Shown: positions 1-6,999 of the stretch, piece after piece
Numbering within the stretch: the first letter of the stretch is position 1
How the letters are laid out: each line of letters starts with the position of its first letter
Assembly (NCBI GenBank): GCA_017889585.1
Contig: JAGFZX010000011.1
Span: 24,133-88,132 of the forward strand
DNA length: 64,000 nt
DNA from: Bacillota bacterium
GTDB lineage: Bacteria; Bacillota; Negativicutes; DSM-13327
Direction of reading: 5' to 3'
Translations under genes and position numbers: made by a program
Notes under the pieces: model-generated
Databases searched by the model: none
Seen by the model: only the letters and a program-made list of their open reading frames with translations
What the model was told of the DNA's origin: nothing

Positions 1-1
1 A

Positions 2-88
2 GCTGCTGCTATTGAAGAAGTGACAGCCAGCGTACAGGAGATTACCAGTCTTATCGAACAATTGAATGATATTGCGAATGATAAGTAA
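2..88 (+). CDS. Methyl-accepting chemotaxis protein, C-terminal end only (gene cut by window edge)
   Basis: Reading frame 2 is open from the first bases and ends at TAA 86-88, giving 28 residues starting AAAIEEVTASVQEITS. This Ala/Glu-rich heptad pattern followed by a short hydrophobic tail is typical of the last helix of a chemoreceptor signalling domain. The rest lies before the window. It stands 31 bp upstream of a cheW gene, which supports a chemotaxis pair. Assignment rests on a short stretch, so the family is likely but the sensor type is unknown. Confidence 0.6.
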   Translation, partial: AAAIEEVTASVQEITSLIEQLNDIANDK

Positions 89-119
89 GTAGGAATTATA
101 TAGAAGGGAGGCACTATTT

Positions 120-572
120 GTGAGCATCCAATTAGTTGTATTTGCATTAGATGATGAAGAATATGGTATTGATGTATCAGCAGTTAACGGTATTTTACGA
201 TCAAAAAAGTTTAAAATACAGGCACTGCCAGGGACTGGTCGGGGAGTAGAAGGGATGATCAATCTAAGAGGAAAAGTAAATTATATTTTCAACCTAAGAA
301 GCAAATTTAACTTGGTGGAAAAGGAAATTTCCGAAGAAAGCAAATTTATCATGTTAAATGCTAATGGATCAACCACTGGTTGTATTGTAGATGAAGTAAC
401 AGACATTGTTAAGTTAAATGATGATGAAGTTCAGCCTGCTCCGGATTTTATTAATCATGGTAGTAAGAATTGCATTACAGGTATTGGTAAAATTGATGAT
501 CGGATGATTATTATATTAGATCCAGAAAAAATATTTATAGAAGAAGCGATGGGTGGCAATTGTGGTTTGTGA
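120..572 (+). CDS. cheW: CheW-like chemotaxis adaptor
   Basis: The 150-residue product is one CheW domain (OB-like beta barrels) that would bridge chemoreceptors to the CheA kinase at the inner membrane. The opening QLVVFALDDEEYGIDVSAV, the central GVEGMINLRGKVNYIFNLR and the later GIGKIDDRMIIILDPEKIF are the standard CheW signature segments, in the usual order and near the usual length. The start is GTG at 120, eight bases after a GGGAGG ribosome site. It directly follows a chemoreceptor gene, so both are probably co-transcribed. No CheA or CheY lies nearby, so it may be a receptor-dedicated adaptor rather than the core cheW. Confidence 0.9.
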   Translation: MSIQLVVFALDDEEYGIDVSAVNGILRSKKFKIQALPGTGRGVEGMINLRGKVNYIFNLRSKFNLVEKEISEESKFIMLNANGSTTGCIVDEVTDIVKLNDDEVQPAPDFINHGSKNCITGIGKIDDRMIIILDPEKIFIEEAMGGNCGL

Positions 573-698
573 TGAGTTTCTTACATAAATAAGTAGTAGT
601 AAAAATTACAAAAAAGAAAAAAGTATGTTCTTTTTATGGAGAACTGTTCCTTTGTTAGAAGTAGAATATTTCTTAGATATATTTTTGAAATTTAGGTA

Positions 699-726
699 TT
701 GACATTGAGATGTATTTTGGTATAAT
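699..726 (+). promoter_or_regulatory. Sigma-A-type promoter of the T-box/lyase unit
   Basis: TTGACA (699-704) and TATAAT (721-726) match consensus exactly with a 16-bp spacer. Transcription would begin near 733, just ahead of the T-box leader. Confidence 0.85.
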
Positions 727-732
727 TTAGTA

Positions 733-1010
733 AATACATCAATTAAATGCCATGAATGGGAGAAGTAAGATTGTTGCGCTTTTCAGAGAATCGGTGGGTG
801 GTGCGAACCGGTAGGCAAACTAACTGAAATACACCCAGGAGCAGCAAGGTCGAAATACATTGAGTAGACCGAGACGGAGTGCCACCGTTAACAAGGCTAA
901 GGTATCGGAAAAATTCCCGTACCCGAACAGAGCGGCTTGCCATGAGCAAGCAGGGTGGTACCACGGAATTAAAATCCCGTCCCTGTAGAAATACAGAGAT
1001 GGGATTTTTT
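733..1010 (+). promoter_or_regulatory. T-box riboswitch leader, specifier read as TAC (tyrosine)
   Basis: The leader carries the conserved T-box hallmarks: a Stem I segment with CAGAGAATCGGTGG and GGTGCGAACCGG (784-812), the T-box sequence AGGGTGGTACCACGG (952-966) that pairs with the tRNA acceptor end, and an intrinsic terminator whose arms ATCCCGTCCCTGTA and TACAGAGATGGGAT precede a T run (974-1010). In the specifier loop, CTGAAATACACC places TAC (830-832) before ACC, the usual context of the codon that reads the tRNA anticodon, so uncharged tRNA-Tyr would prevent termination. ATA in the neighbouring register is a less likely alternative. The only gene behind it is the lyase at 1040. Confidence 0.92.
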
Positions 1011-1039
1011 ATTTTATAAAAAAAGAGGAGTGGATGGAA

Positions 1040-2488
1040 ATGTCTAATGTAAAATTCCATAATGGGGAAAATATACCATTAGAAATGCATAAGGTTCGTA
1101 TTGTGCAAAAACTGAATCTTGTGCCAATTGAAAGACGGTTAGAGGCGATTAGTGAGGCTGGGAATAATACATTTTTACTAAAAAATTGTGATGTGTTTAT
1201 GGATATGCTCACAGACAGCGGGGTTAATGCCATGAGCGATAAACAACTTGGGGCAATGATGGAGGCTGACGATAGTTACGCTGGATCGGCTACTTTTACC
1301 AAACTCGAAAATAAATTGAGAGAGATTTTTGGTACAGAATTCTTTTTACCAGCCCACCAAGGCAGAGCCTGTGAAAATATTATTTCCCAAGCTTTTGTCA
1401 AACCAGGGACTATTGTACCAATGAATTACCATTTTACTACGACGAGAGCCCATATTGTATTAAATGGCGGTGTGGTAGAAGAAGTGATCACTGCCGAAGG
1501 ATTGAAGGAAAACAGCGATTTCCCGTTTAAGGGTAATATGGATGTCGCCCAATTATCAGCGCTGATTGAAAAAAAAGGTGCTGAAAAAATTGCTTACGTG
1601 CGTATCGAAACAGGAACCAATCTAATTGGTGGACAACCCCACTCACTAGAAAATATGCGTGAAGTTCGCGAGGTATGTAAGAAGTTTGGTATAATGATCG
1701 TTTTGGATGCCAGCCTCTTAGCTGATAATTTGTATTTCATCAAAACTCGGGAAGAAAATTGTAAGAATATGACGATTCGTGAAATTGCGCGTGAGATGGC
1801 AGACCTTTCAGATATTATTTACTTTTCGGCGCGCAAGCTTGGCTGTGCACGCGGTGGCGGTATATGTACCAATAATCGTGAAGCATTTTACAAGATGCGT
1901 GAGCTTGTAACTCTATATGAAGGATTTTTGACTTATGGTGGGATGTCTGTTAGAGAGATGGAAGCCATTACCGTTGGATTAGACGAGACAATGGATGAGA
2001 ATATGATTAATCAGGGACCACAGTTTATTGCTTTCATGGTTGAGGAACTACAGAAAAAAGGTGTACCAGTTATTACGCCTCCTGGCGGTTTAGGTTGTCA
2101 TATTAATGCCATGAAATTTCTTGAACATATTCCACAAAGAGAATATCGTGCCGGTGCTCTGGCGGCAGCGCTTTATATTGCTAGTGGTGTGCGTGGTATG
2201 GAACGCGGGACTATATCAGAGGCAAGAGATGACAATGGCAACGAAACCTTTGCGAATATGGAACTTTTGCGCTTGGCTATGCCGCGGCGTGTCTTTACTC
2301 TTTCGCAAGTAAAATATGCTGTTGATAGGATAGTTTGGCTGTATGAAAATCGCAATTTGATTGGTGGCTTAACTTTTGTTGAAGAACCTAAAATTTTACG
2401 CTTCTTTTTTGGTAAATTAAGAAGTGTTTCTGATTGGCAGATCAAATTAGTTGCCAAGTTCAGGGAGGAATTTGGCGATAGTTTATAA
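1040..2488 (+). CDS. Tyrosine phenol-lyase-like PLP enzyme (TnaA/TPL family)
   Basis: This 482-residue protein belongs to the pyridoxal-phosphate beta-eliminating lyases that split tyrosine or tryptophan into phenol or indole, pyruvate and ammonia, reversibly. HQGR, FTTTR, NLIGGQP, the Schiff-base lysine (K266 in SARKL), LRLAMPRR and LRFF are conserved. The MERG arginine (R389) and the Thr of FTTTR are features of tyrosine phenol-lyase rather than tryptophanase. One cofactor-contacting position is changed: the Asp-Ala-Thr-Arg of known TPLs reads DASL here (L226 for Arg). A tail of about 20 residues is extra. The start is taken at ATG 1040, nine bases after GAGGAG; ATG 1034 would leave only three. 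Substrate and direction are not proven. Confidence 0.85.
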   Translation: MSNVKFHNGENIPLEMHKVRIVQKLNLVPIERRLEAISEAGNNTFLLKNCDVFMDMLTDSGVNAMSDKQLGAMMEADDSYAGSATFTKLENKLREIFGTEFFLPAHQGRACENIISQAFVKPGTIVPMNYHFTTTRAHIVLNGGVVEEVITAEGLKENSDFPFKGNMDVAQLSALIEKKGAEKIAYVRIETGTNLIGGQPHSLENMREVREVCKKFGIMIVLDASLLADNLYFIKTREENCKNMTIREIAREMADLSDIIYFSARKLGCARGGGICTNNREAFYKMRELVTLYEGFLTYGGMSVREMEAITVGLDETMDENMINQGPQFIAFMVEELQKKGVPVITPPGGLGCHINAMKFLEHIPQREYRAGALAAALYIASGVRGMERGTISEARDDNGNETFANMELLRLAMPRRVFTLSQVKYAVDRIVWLYENRNLIGGLTFVEEPKILRFFFGKLRSVSDWQIKLVAKFREEFGDSL

Positions 2489-2502
2489 TAATGGAAGTAA
2501 TT

Positions 2503-2787
2503 TTATATTAGCTTCCAGCCTTCAATACGGAGACTTTTCATCCAAAGAAATTTCCTCAAGCCAATAATCAGAGGATTGGGAGTATAAAAGTTATTTGGTA
2601 GATAAACATTTATTCCATTCATTATCGCTAAAACGTAGTCTTTAGCATGTGGTGGTTCGCCCAGTCTCACGGACGGGCCGAAATTAACAGGCACTCAACA
2701 CCTTGCTACCTCATGACTCTGCCAAACATGGATGCACCCGCCCTTTAGGAGAATATAATCACGTGCTTTGTCGCTAATAGTTATCAC
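2503..2787 (-). CDS. Small CC/Se-motif-type selenoprotein with in-frame TGA (Cys30-Sec31)
   Basis: Read through one TGA (2697-2695), the minus strand gives a 94-residue protein from GTG 2787: it opens MITISDKARDYI, has Cys-Sec at 30-31, then VPVNFGPSVRLGEP, and ends at TAA. Similarity runs on both sides of the TGA: the layout ITIS-x-KA-x-DYI, a Cys-Cys or Cys-Sec pair, then SVRLGEP and a Gly-x-x-VY segment recalls the CC/Se motif (seleno)protein family. About 17 nt after the TGA, GCCCGTC and GACTGGGC (2678-2659) can form a short hairpin with G and T in its loop, a suitable place for a bacterial SECIS. A GGGGG run precedes the GTG, and TTGATC/TATAAA lies upstream. Function of the family is unknown to me. 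The alternative is a pseudogene with one stop. Confidence 0.75.
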
Positions 2788-2832
2788 AATATCGCCCCCG
2801 TTCCTCTGCTAGCATGCAGTTGGCTTTGTTTA

Positions 2833-2860
2833 TTTATAAATAGTACTCATTTCTGATCAA
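2833..2860 (-). promoter_or_regulatory. Candidate promoter of the selenoprotein gene
   Basis: On the minus strand TTGATC (2860-2855) and TATAAA (2838-2833) are separated by 16 bp, about 45 bp before the proposed GTG start. This independent promoter supports a live gene. Confidence 0.5.
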
Positions 2861-2891
2861 CTATTTTTATCTATTGTGTACTAATGAATAA

Positions 2892-2929
2892 GAAAGGATC
2901 TATAACCTCTTACGGTTGTAGATCCTTTC
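2892..2929 (-). terminator. Terminator hairpin after the 68-residue gene
   Basis: GAAAGGATCTATAACC and its complement CGGTTGTAGATCCTTTC form a long hairpin with a 5-nt loop, just after the gene at 2939-3145. The T-rich tail on the minus strand is modest. Confidence 0.6.
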
Positions 2930-2938
2930 AGTATGTTT

Positions 2939-3145
2939 TTATGGAATGAAATAAAATAATTGTACTAAGTCACCTCGTACTAGACAATCAAAACCTAAAT
3001 CAATATTTTCCCCTTCAATGCTGTATGTAGCTTTATACTGAAGCCGTCCATTTACGAAAACTTGAAATAGGCAATCGGTGGGATAATCTGATTTTACAAT
3101 GCTAGTGCGTTCTGTAACGCGAAAGGCTTGTTCAACAATACGCAT
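2939..3145 (-). CDS. Small protein of unknown function, 68 residues
   Basis: The ATG at 3145 follows a strong AAGGGGGTC ribosome site at good spacing and the gene is closed by a hairpin, so it is probably real. The product has no signal peptide or membrane segment. The segment LFQVFVNGRLQYKATYSIEGENI suggests a small beta domain; the pattern hydrophobic-x-NG-x-LQ followed by an alternating strand recalls DUF4183-type repeats of spore or phage surface proteins, but this is only a resemblance. I do not recognise the gene and assign no function. It precedes the selenoprotein gene on the same strand but a terminator separates them. Confidence 0.55.
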   Translation of the reverse strand: MRIVEQAFRVTERTSIVKSDYPTDCLFQVFVNGRLQYKATYSIEGENIDLGFDCLVRGDLVQLFYFIP

Positions 3146-3368
3146 TTAATAGACCCCCTTTAGTTACTTTACTTTGTGTAATGTTTCAATAAAAATTCAA
3201 TAGTATTATTTTATTCTTCGTTTCTGAACAAATTCCTCTTAGACAATTTTTTATTCAAGTAAAATAGATGGAATGCTGTCCTTCATAAATACATTATATA
3301 CCCAAATAGATATATTCATCAATCATTGCACTTCAAATCAAAAGATATGATTATTATCATGTAGTATA

Positions 3369-3397
3369 TTGACTTATCATAACTCTGCTGATATAAT
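3369..3397 (+). promoter_or_regulatory. Promoter of the tRNA cluster
   Basis: TTGACT (3369-3374), 17 bp, TATAAT (3392-3397), about 27 bp before tRNA-Pro. Confidence 0.75.
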
Positions 3398-3423
3398 TAA
3401 TTCTTGTCAGCAGAGATATAGAT

Positions 3424-3500
3424 CGGGGCGTGGCTCAGCTTGGTAGAGCACCTGGCTTGGGACCAGGGGGTCGCAGGTTCGAATCCTGCCGCTCCGACCA
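3424..3500 (+). tRNA. tRNA-Pro (anticodon TGG)
   Basis: A complete cloverleaf can be drawn: acceptor CGGGGCG/CGCTCCG, anticodon loop CTTGGGA with TGG, T arm GCAGGTTCGAATCCTGC, and an encoded CCA. First of three tRNAs in one transcript. Confidence 0.97.
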
Positions 3501-3520
3501 TATTTTAGTATCCATCTTAT

Positions 3521-3595
3521 GGCGACATAGCCAAGTGGTAAGGCAGAGGTTTGCAAAACCTTTATTCCCTAGTTCGACTCTAGGTGTCGCCTCCA
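3521..3595 (+). tRNA. tRNA-Cys (anticodon GCA)
   Basis: Acceptor GGCGACA/TGTCGCC, anticodon loop TTTGCAAAA carrying GCA, T loop GTTCGACTC, encoded CCA. It lies 20 bp after tRNA-Pro. Confidence 0.97.
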
Positions 3596-3605
3596 AAAAC
3601 CTCAT

Positions 3606-3694
3606 GCCGGGGTGGTGGAACTGGCAGACACAAGGGACTTAAAATCCCTCGAAGAGTGATCTTCGTACCGGTTCGATTCCGGTCCTCGGCACCA
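3606..3694 (+). tRNA. tRNA-Leu (anticodon TAA)
   Basis: A class II tRNA with a long variable arm (CTCGAAGAGTGATCTTCG), acceptor GCCGGGG/CCTCGGC, anticodon loop ACTTAAAAT carrying TAA, and encoded CCA. Last gene of the cluster. Confidence 0.97.
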
Positions 3695-3704
3695 TTGAAT
3701 GTGA

Positions 3705-3733
3705 AGCTTCGTAGCTAATACGAGGCTTTTTTT
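3705..3733 (+). terminator. Terminator of the tRNA cluster
   Basis: AGCTTCGTA and TACGAGGCT pair around GCTAA and are followed by seven T residues. Confidence 0.85.
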
Positions 3734-3772
3734 GTACCCCTTAGAGGGAGAAAGCATTATAAATACATAATA

Positions 3773-3827
3773 CGCCCCCTTGCCTGCCTGTTGTGAATTG
3801 ATGAAGTCGATGGGGAAGGGGCTTTTT
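3773..3827 (+). terminator. Second hairpin with T run; rest of 3734-4000 appears empty
   Basis: GCCCCCTTGCC and GGGGAAGGGGC pair imperfectly across a loop of about 30 nt and are followed by six T residues. Apart from this hairpin I see no coding signal between the tRNA terminator and the porin remnant near 4001. Confidence 0.5.
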
Positions 3828-4000
3828 TAAAAAGGCGTTTTCGTAAAATGAAAAAACTCCGGAAGTAACATATCTAACGATTTAGGTATGAAGACTACAT
3901 TGATTTCTATAAAATCTCAACTAATGAAGGGTTTTTCAATATAAGAAGGAATACATATTGCTGTAGTAATGTGTATAATTTGTATTTTAATGTAAGGGTA

Positions 4001-4300
4001 TTGAAGATAAGATTAGTAATCATTATAGCATTTGGGATGTTATCTGTAGCTGGGAACGTTTTGGCAACATCGCCTAAGGTTGATGGTGACATCCGTATCC
4101 GGATTCAAAACCGTTCTAGTGATGAGACTTCGCCTATGAAAGAAACATTGATCATTCCGAGGGTTAGGCTCAATGCCGATTCCCCAGTAGATGTATAGCC
4201 TCTTGGCAATCGAACAGGCAGCTGGTAAGGCTCATAGTAATGGTTTGTATGATACTGAAAGGCCCTTGATCGGTGGGGGATTTTTTAAATCAAATTTAAG
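4001..4300 (+). pseudogene. Porin N-terminal remnant
   Basis: From TTG 4001 the frame encodes a signal peptide (KIRLVIIIAFGMLSVAGNVLA) and then SPKVDGDIRIRIQN and LIIPRVRLNADSP, the start of a beta-barrel porin of the type seen in Negativicutes outer membranes. The frame stops at TAG 4196-4198. Just beyond, another frame reads SLLAIEQAAGKAHSNGLYD, which again looks porin-like (strand, then a Gly/Asn/Asp-rich turn). A full porin would be several hundred residues, so this is a broken gene with at least one frameshift, cut off before the MATE gene at 4312. No good ribosome site is visible. Confidence 0.55.
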
Positions 4301-4311
4301 TGAGATAATAT

Positions 4312-5655
4312 ATGAATCAAACATATTCTGTTCAAGAAAAAATTCGTCAATTGATAATTTTACTACTTCCCATTTTGATTACTCAATGTTCTTTATTTGG
4401 TATGACTTTTTTTGATACCATGATGTCAGGTCATGCCGGTTCTAATGATTTAGCTGGGGTTGGAATTGGAGCGAGTATTTGGATGCCGGTGTTTACAGGA
4501 TTAAATGGAATTCTATTTGCCATAGTTCCTATTGTAGCCCAGCTTCTAGGGGCGAAACGCAAAGAAGAGATTTCTTTTGTGGTGATTCAGGGCGTATATC
4601 TGGCCCTGGCCATGTCTGCTGTGGTTATTGTCTGTGGTTATGTGGTGATTACGCCAATTTTAAATAGCATGAAAATTGATACTGAGGTGTATAGGGTTGC
4701 TCGGGATTTTTTGATCGCTATATCTTTTGGGGTTGTACCACTTTTTTTGTCCACCATATTTCGCTGTTTTATCGATACGTTAGGTTATACTCGGGTGACT
4801 ATGATAATTACGATGGTTGCTTTGCCCATTAATATCATACTTAATTATTTGCTGATCTTCGGTAAGTTTGGCTTTCCTCGCCTCGGAGGCGTAGGGGCAG
4901 GCTATGCCTCGGCTCTTACTTATTGGTGTATTGCATTGATTAGTTTTTATGTTATACAACGGGTGAAACCCTTTAGGAATTACCATGTCTGTAGCCGAGT
5001 ATATCCTATTTCTTTGGCTGTATGGAAAGAACAGCTTATTATCGGAATACCTATTGGTTTCGCTATTTTTTGTGAGACAAGTATTTTTGCTGTTGTTACC
5101 CTACTCATGAGTCACTTCAATACAGTCACGGTGGCAGCCTATCAAGTGGCACTCAATTTTGCATCCTTATTATATATGATACCACTAAGCATCTCCATGG
5201 CATTAACCATTGCAATTGGTTTTGAAGTTGGGGCACAACGGTTTAAAGATGCGCGCCATTATAGTTATATTGGAATTGGCATAGCATTAGTCATGGCAAT
5301 ATTGTGTGCGTTAGGGCTATTTATTTTTAATGAACATGTTGCAAGGATATATACAGAGGATATGGATGTGCTCAAGCTTGCTCAAAATTTTTTGATGTAT
5401 GCTATATTTTTCCAACTATCAGATGCCATTGCGACACCGATACAAGGTTCATTGCGTGGCTATAAAGATGTGAAAGTAACATTTATCATGGCATTTATCT
5501 CTTATTGGATTGTAGGATTGCCACTTGGCTATATCCTCGCCAATTATTCCACATTCGGCGCCGTTGGTTACTGGATCGGATTAATTTCAGGATTGGCGTT
5601 TTGTGCTCTTTGTCTCTCAATACGCCTGAACACGGTACAACAGAATCATAAATAA
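4312..5655 (+). CDS. MATE family multidrug/sodium antiporter
   Basis: The 447-residue product is all hydrophobic segments with short polar loops, consistent with twelve membrane helices in two similar halves, the length and layout of MATE exporters that expel drugs or metabolites in exchange for Na+ or H+. Typical pieces are FFDTMMSGHAG in helix 1, the loop LLGAKRKEE, and FIDTLGYTRVTMIITM in the first half. The second half repeats the pattern around FEVGAQRFKDAR. The ribosome site is weak (AAGTGAG). It is a single gene closed by a hairpin shared with the convergent gene at 5723. Substrate cannot be told from the sequence. Confidence 0.9.
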   Translation: MNQTYSVQEKIRQLIILLLPILITQCSLFGMTFFDTMMSGHAGSNDLAGVGIGASIWMPVFTGLNGILFAIVPIVAQLLGAKRKEEISFVVIQGVYLALAMSAVVIVCGYVVITPILNSMKIDTEVYRVARDFLIAISFGVVPLFLSTIFRCFIDTLGYTRVTMIITMVALPINIILNYLLIFGKFGFPRLGGVGAGYASALTYWCIALISFYVIQRVKPFRNYHVCSRVYPISLAVWKEQLIIGIPIGFAIFCETSIFAVVTLLMSHFNTVTVAAYQVALNFASLLYMIPLSISMALTIAIGFEVGAQRFKDARHYSYIGIGIALVMAILCALGLFIFNEHVARIYTEDMDVLKLAQNFLMYAIFFQLSDAIATPIQGSLRGYKDVKVTFIMAFISYWIVGLPLGYILANYSTFGAVGYWIGLISGLAFCALCLSIRLNTVQQNHK

Positions 5656-5663
5656 AGAAAAAA

Positions 5664-5697
5664 CCGGTTGAGTGTAAGGAGCATAACACTCAACCGG
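5664..5697 (-). terminator. Terminator between convergent MATE and chemoreceptor genes
   Basis: CCGGTTGAGTGT and ACACTCAACCGG form a perfect 12-bp stem. On the minus strand it is followed by TTTTTTC, so it mainly serves the chemoreceptor gene, and may act in both directions. Confidence 0.8.
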
Positions 5698-5722
5698 GCT
5701 ATTCATGGGGGAAAAATGTAAG

Positions 5723-6736
5723 TTATAGAACTTCGCTAATGATAGCAGACCAGTTTTTTCCTTTATAGGCATTATAGCCTCTTGTATGAGCATAACCATA
5801 AATTTTGCCGTTGCCACGCTGATCGACTTCGAAAGTGTAGCCGTAGGTATCGCCTTTCATACAACGCTGCGCTGCGACCAGGTTTTTTAAGTTATCAACA
5901 AGGATGCCTTTACGACTGCGACAGGCAATAACATAGCCATCTTTATTAATGAGGAAAAATTCACCCCTTTGGCCAATACGCGCAGAATCTAAAATATCGT
6001 AAATGAAATCCCGATTAAAGCGAGATGAAAAGTAACCAACAATTTGTCCATTGTCACTGCGGATTGGGCAAGAGTAGGCTACAGTATGACGATTTTCGAC
6101 GGTGGAAAAATATAAATCTGTTACAGAGATAGTATTGGTTGATTTAACCTTTTTAAACCAGTCCCGATCAGCTAGATTTTTACCAATGAGTTCTCGGTGT
6201 ACCCCTGCTGCTACGATTGTTCCTTCCGTATCAAGGACATAAAGATCAAAGTATACTTCATAGATATCGACAAGAGTTTTCAAAAGCTGATTGGCTTCTT
6301 GAATGTTGCCCGGAATTGTAGAAATAAAACAGTTCTTTACTTTGTCAAAACCGGCCCAGGCTTGCGCATCGCAGTTACGTTCAAACAGGTTACGATCGAC
6401 TTTGTCAATTGTGTCATAGGCCATGTCAGCTGTTCGTACGGCCATGACTTCATTTGCCTTAGTCTGAATGTTTTCAATGATTTCGGCACTTTCTTTTGTA
6501 GAGGTAAAGCTGCGGGTTGCTAATTTTTTGATTTCATCAGCGACAACGCTAAAGCCGCGACCTGCTTCGCCAGCTCTTGCAGCTTCGATTGCTGAGTTTA
6601 GAGAGAGGAGGTTTGTCTGTTTGGCAATCTCCTCGATGGCGGTAACGACCTGACGCATCTCGTGGTTGGCAGATTTGAGCTCGCTGAGTAAAATGGAAGC
6701 ATCCATAGTTGTAGTGTTTTTGTTAGAAATTTTCAT
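5723..6736 (-). CDS. Soluble chemoreceptor: signalling tip first, Cache-like sensor last
   Basis: The order of parts is inverted compared with a normal receptor. Residues about 10-95 are a short chemoreceptor hairpin tip ([35 protein letters not shown]), the part that binds CheW and CheA. A linker follows, then about 200 residues resembling a double Cache sensor ([42 protein letters not shown]). There is no membrane segment or signal peptide, so it should sense a ligand in the cytoplasm. ATG 6736 directly abuts the only Shine-Dalgarno match (GAGGTG), so the true start may be slightly downstream. A promoter at 6803-6832 rules out a longer N-terminus. Domain calls are by pattern only. Confidence 0.8.
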   Translation of the reverse strand: MKISNKNTTTMDASILLSELKSANHEMRQVVTAIEEIAKQTNLLSLNSAIEAARAGEAGRGFSVVADEIKKLATRSFTSTKESAEIIENIQTKANEVMAVRTADMAYDTIDKVDRNLFERNCDAQAWAGFDKVKNCFISTIPGNIQEANQLLKTLVDIYEVYFDLYVLDTEGTIVAAGVHRELIGKNLADRDWFKKVKSTNTISVTDLYFSTVENRHTVAYSCPIRSDNGQIVGYFSSRFNRDFIYDILDSARIGQRGEFFLINKDGYVIACRSRKGILVDNLKNLVAAQRCMKGDTYGYTFEVDQRGNGKIYGYAHTRGYNAYKGKNWSAIISEVL

Positions 6737-6750
6737 CACCTCAAATGGGC

Positions 6751-6781
6751 AGAAGCCTACCTGTAAATCAGGTAGGCTTCT
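6751..6781 (-). other. Perfect hairpin in the 5' leader of the soluble chemoreceptor
   Basis: AGAAGCCTACCTG and CAGGTAGGCTTCT form a 13-bp perfect stem in the roughly 60-nt leader, 8-9 bp before the GAGGTG ribosome site. It has no T run on the minus strand, so it is unlikely to terminate; it could affect mRNA stability or ribosome access. Confidence 0.5.
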
Positions 6782-6802
6782 TTGCCATATATTATTGTAG
6801 AT

Positions 6803-6832
6803 ATTATAGTAATAGGGAGAGGGTATTGCCAA
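6803..6832 (-). promoter_or_regulatory. Promoter of the soluble chemoreceptor gene
   Basis: On the minus strand TTGGCA (6832-6827) and TATAAT (6808-6803) are 18 bp apart. Transcription would start near 6796. Confidence 0.65.
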
Positions 6833-6999
6833 GAATTTTGTCGAACTGACTAAGACTTTGGACCTGCAAGTGTTAAATCTGCAATCGCTAGCGGGGGTAT
6901 GGTAAGATATCCTTAGGAGCAAAATGGAATTGACTTATATTGAAGACTTCTTTTTTATAGTCTAGAAGTTATATTGATAAGAAGATGAAGGAGATCATA

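Noticed and set aside
743..1060. Minus-strand open frame of 105 codons
   Set aside because: It runs through the T-box leader and its terminator, whose RNA structure explains the sequence.
2503..2694. Separate 63-codon gene starting at GTG 2694
   Set aside because: The same frame extends upstream through a TGA with family-like sequence and a better start; the GTG lies inside the conserved part.
3430..3642. 70-codon frame across the tRNA cluster
   Set aside because: It overlaps three clear tRNA genes.
6737..6922. N-terminal extension of the soluble chemoreceptor to 6922
   Set aside because: A promoter and leader hairpin lie inside it and the extra residues look non-coding.
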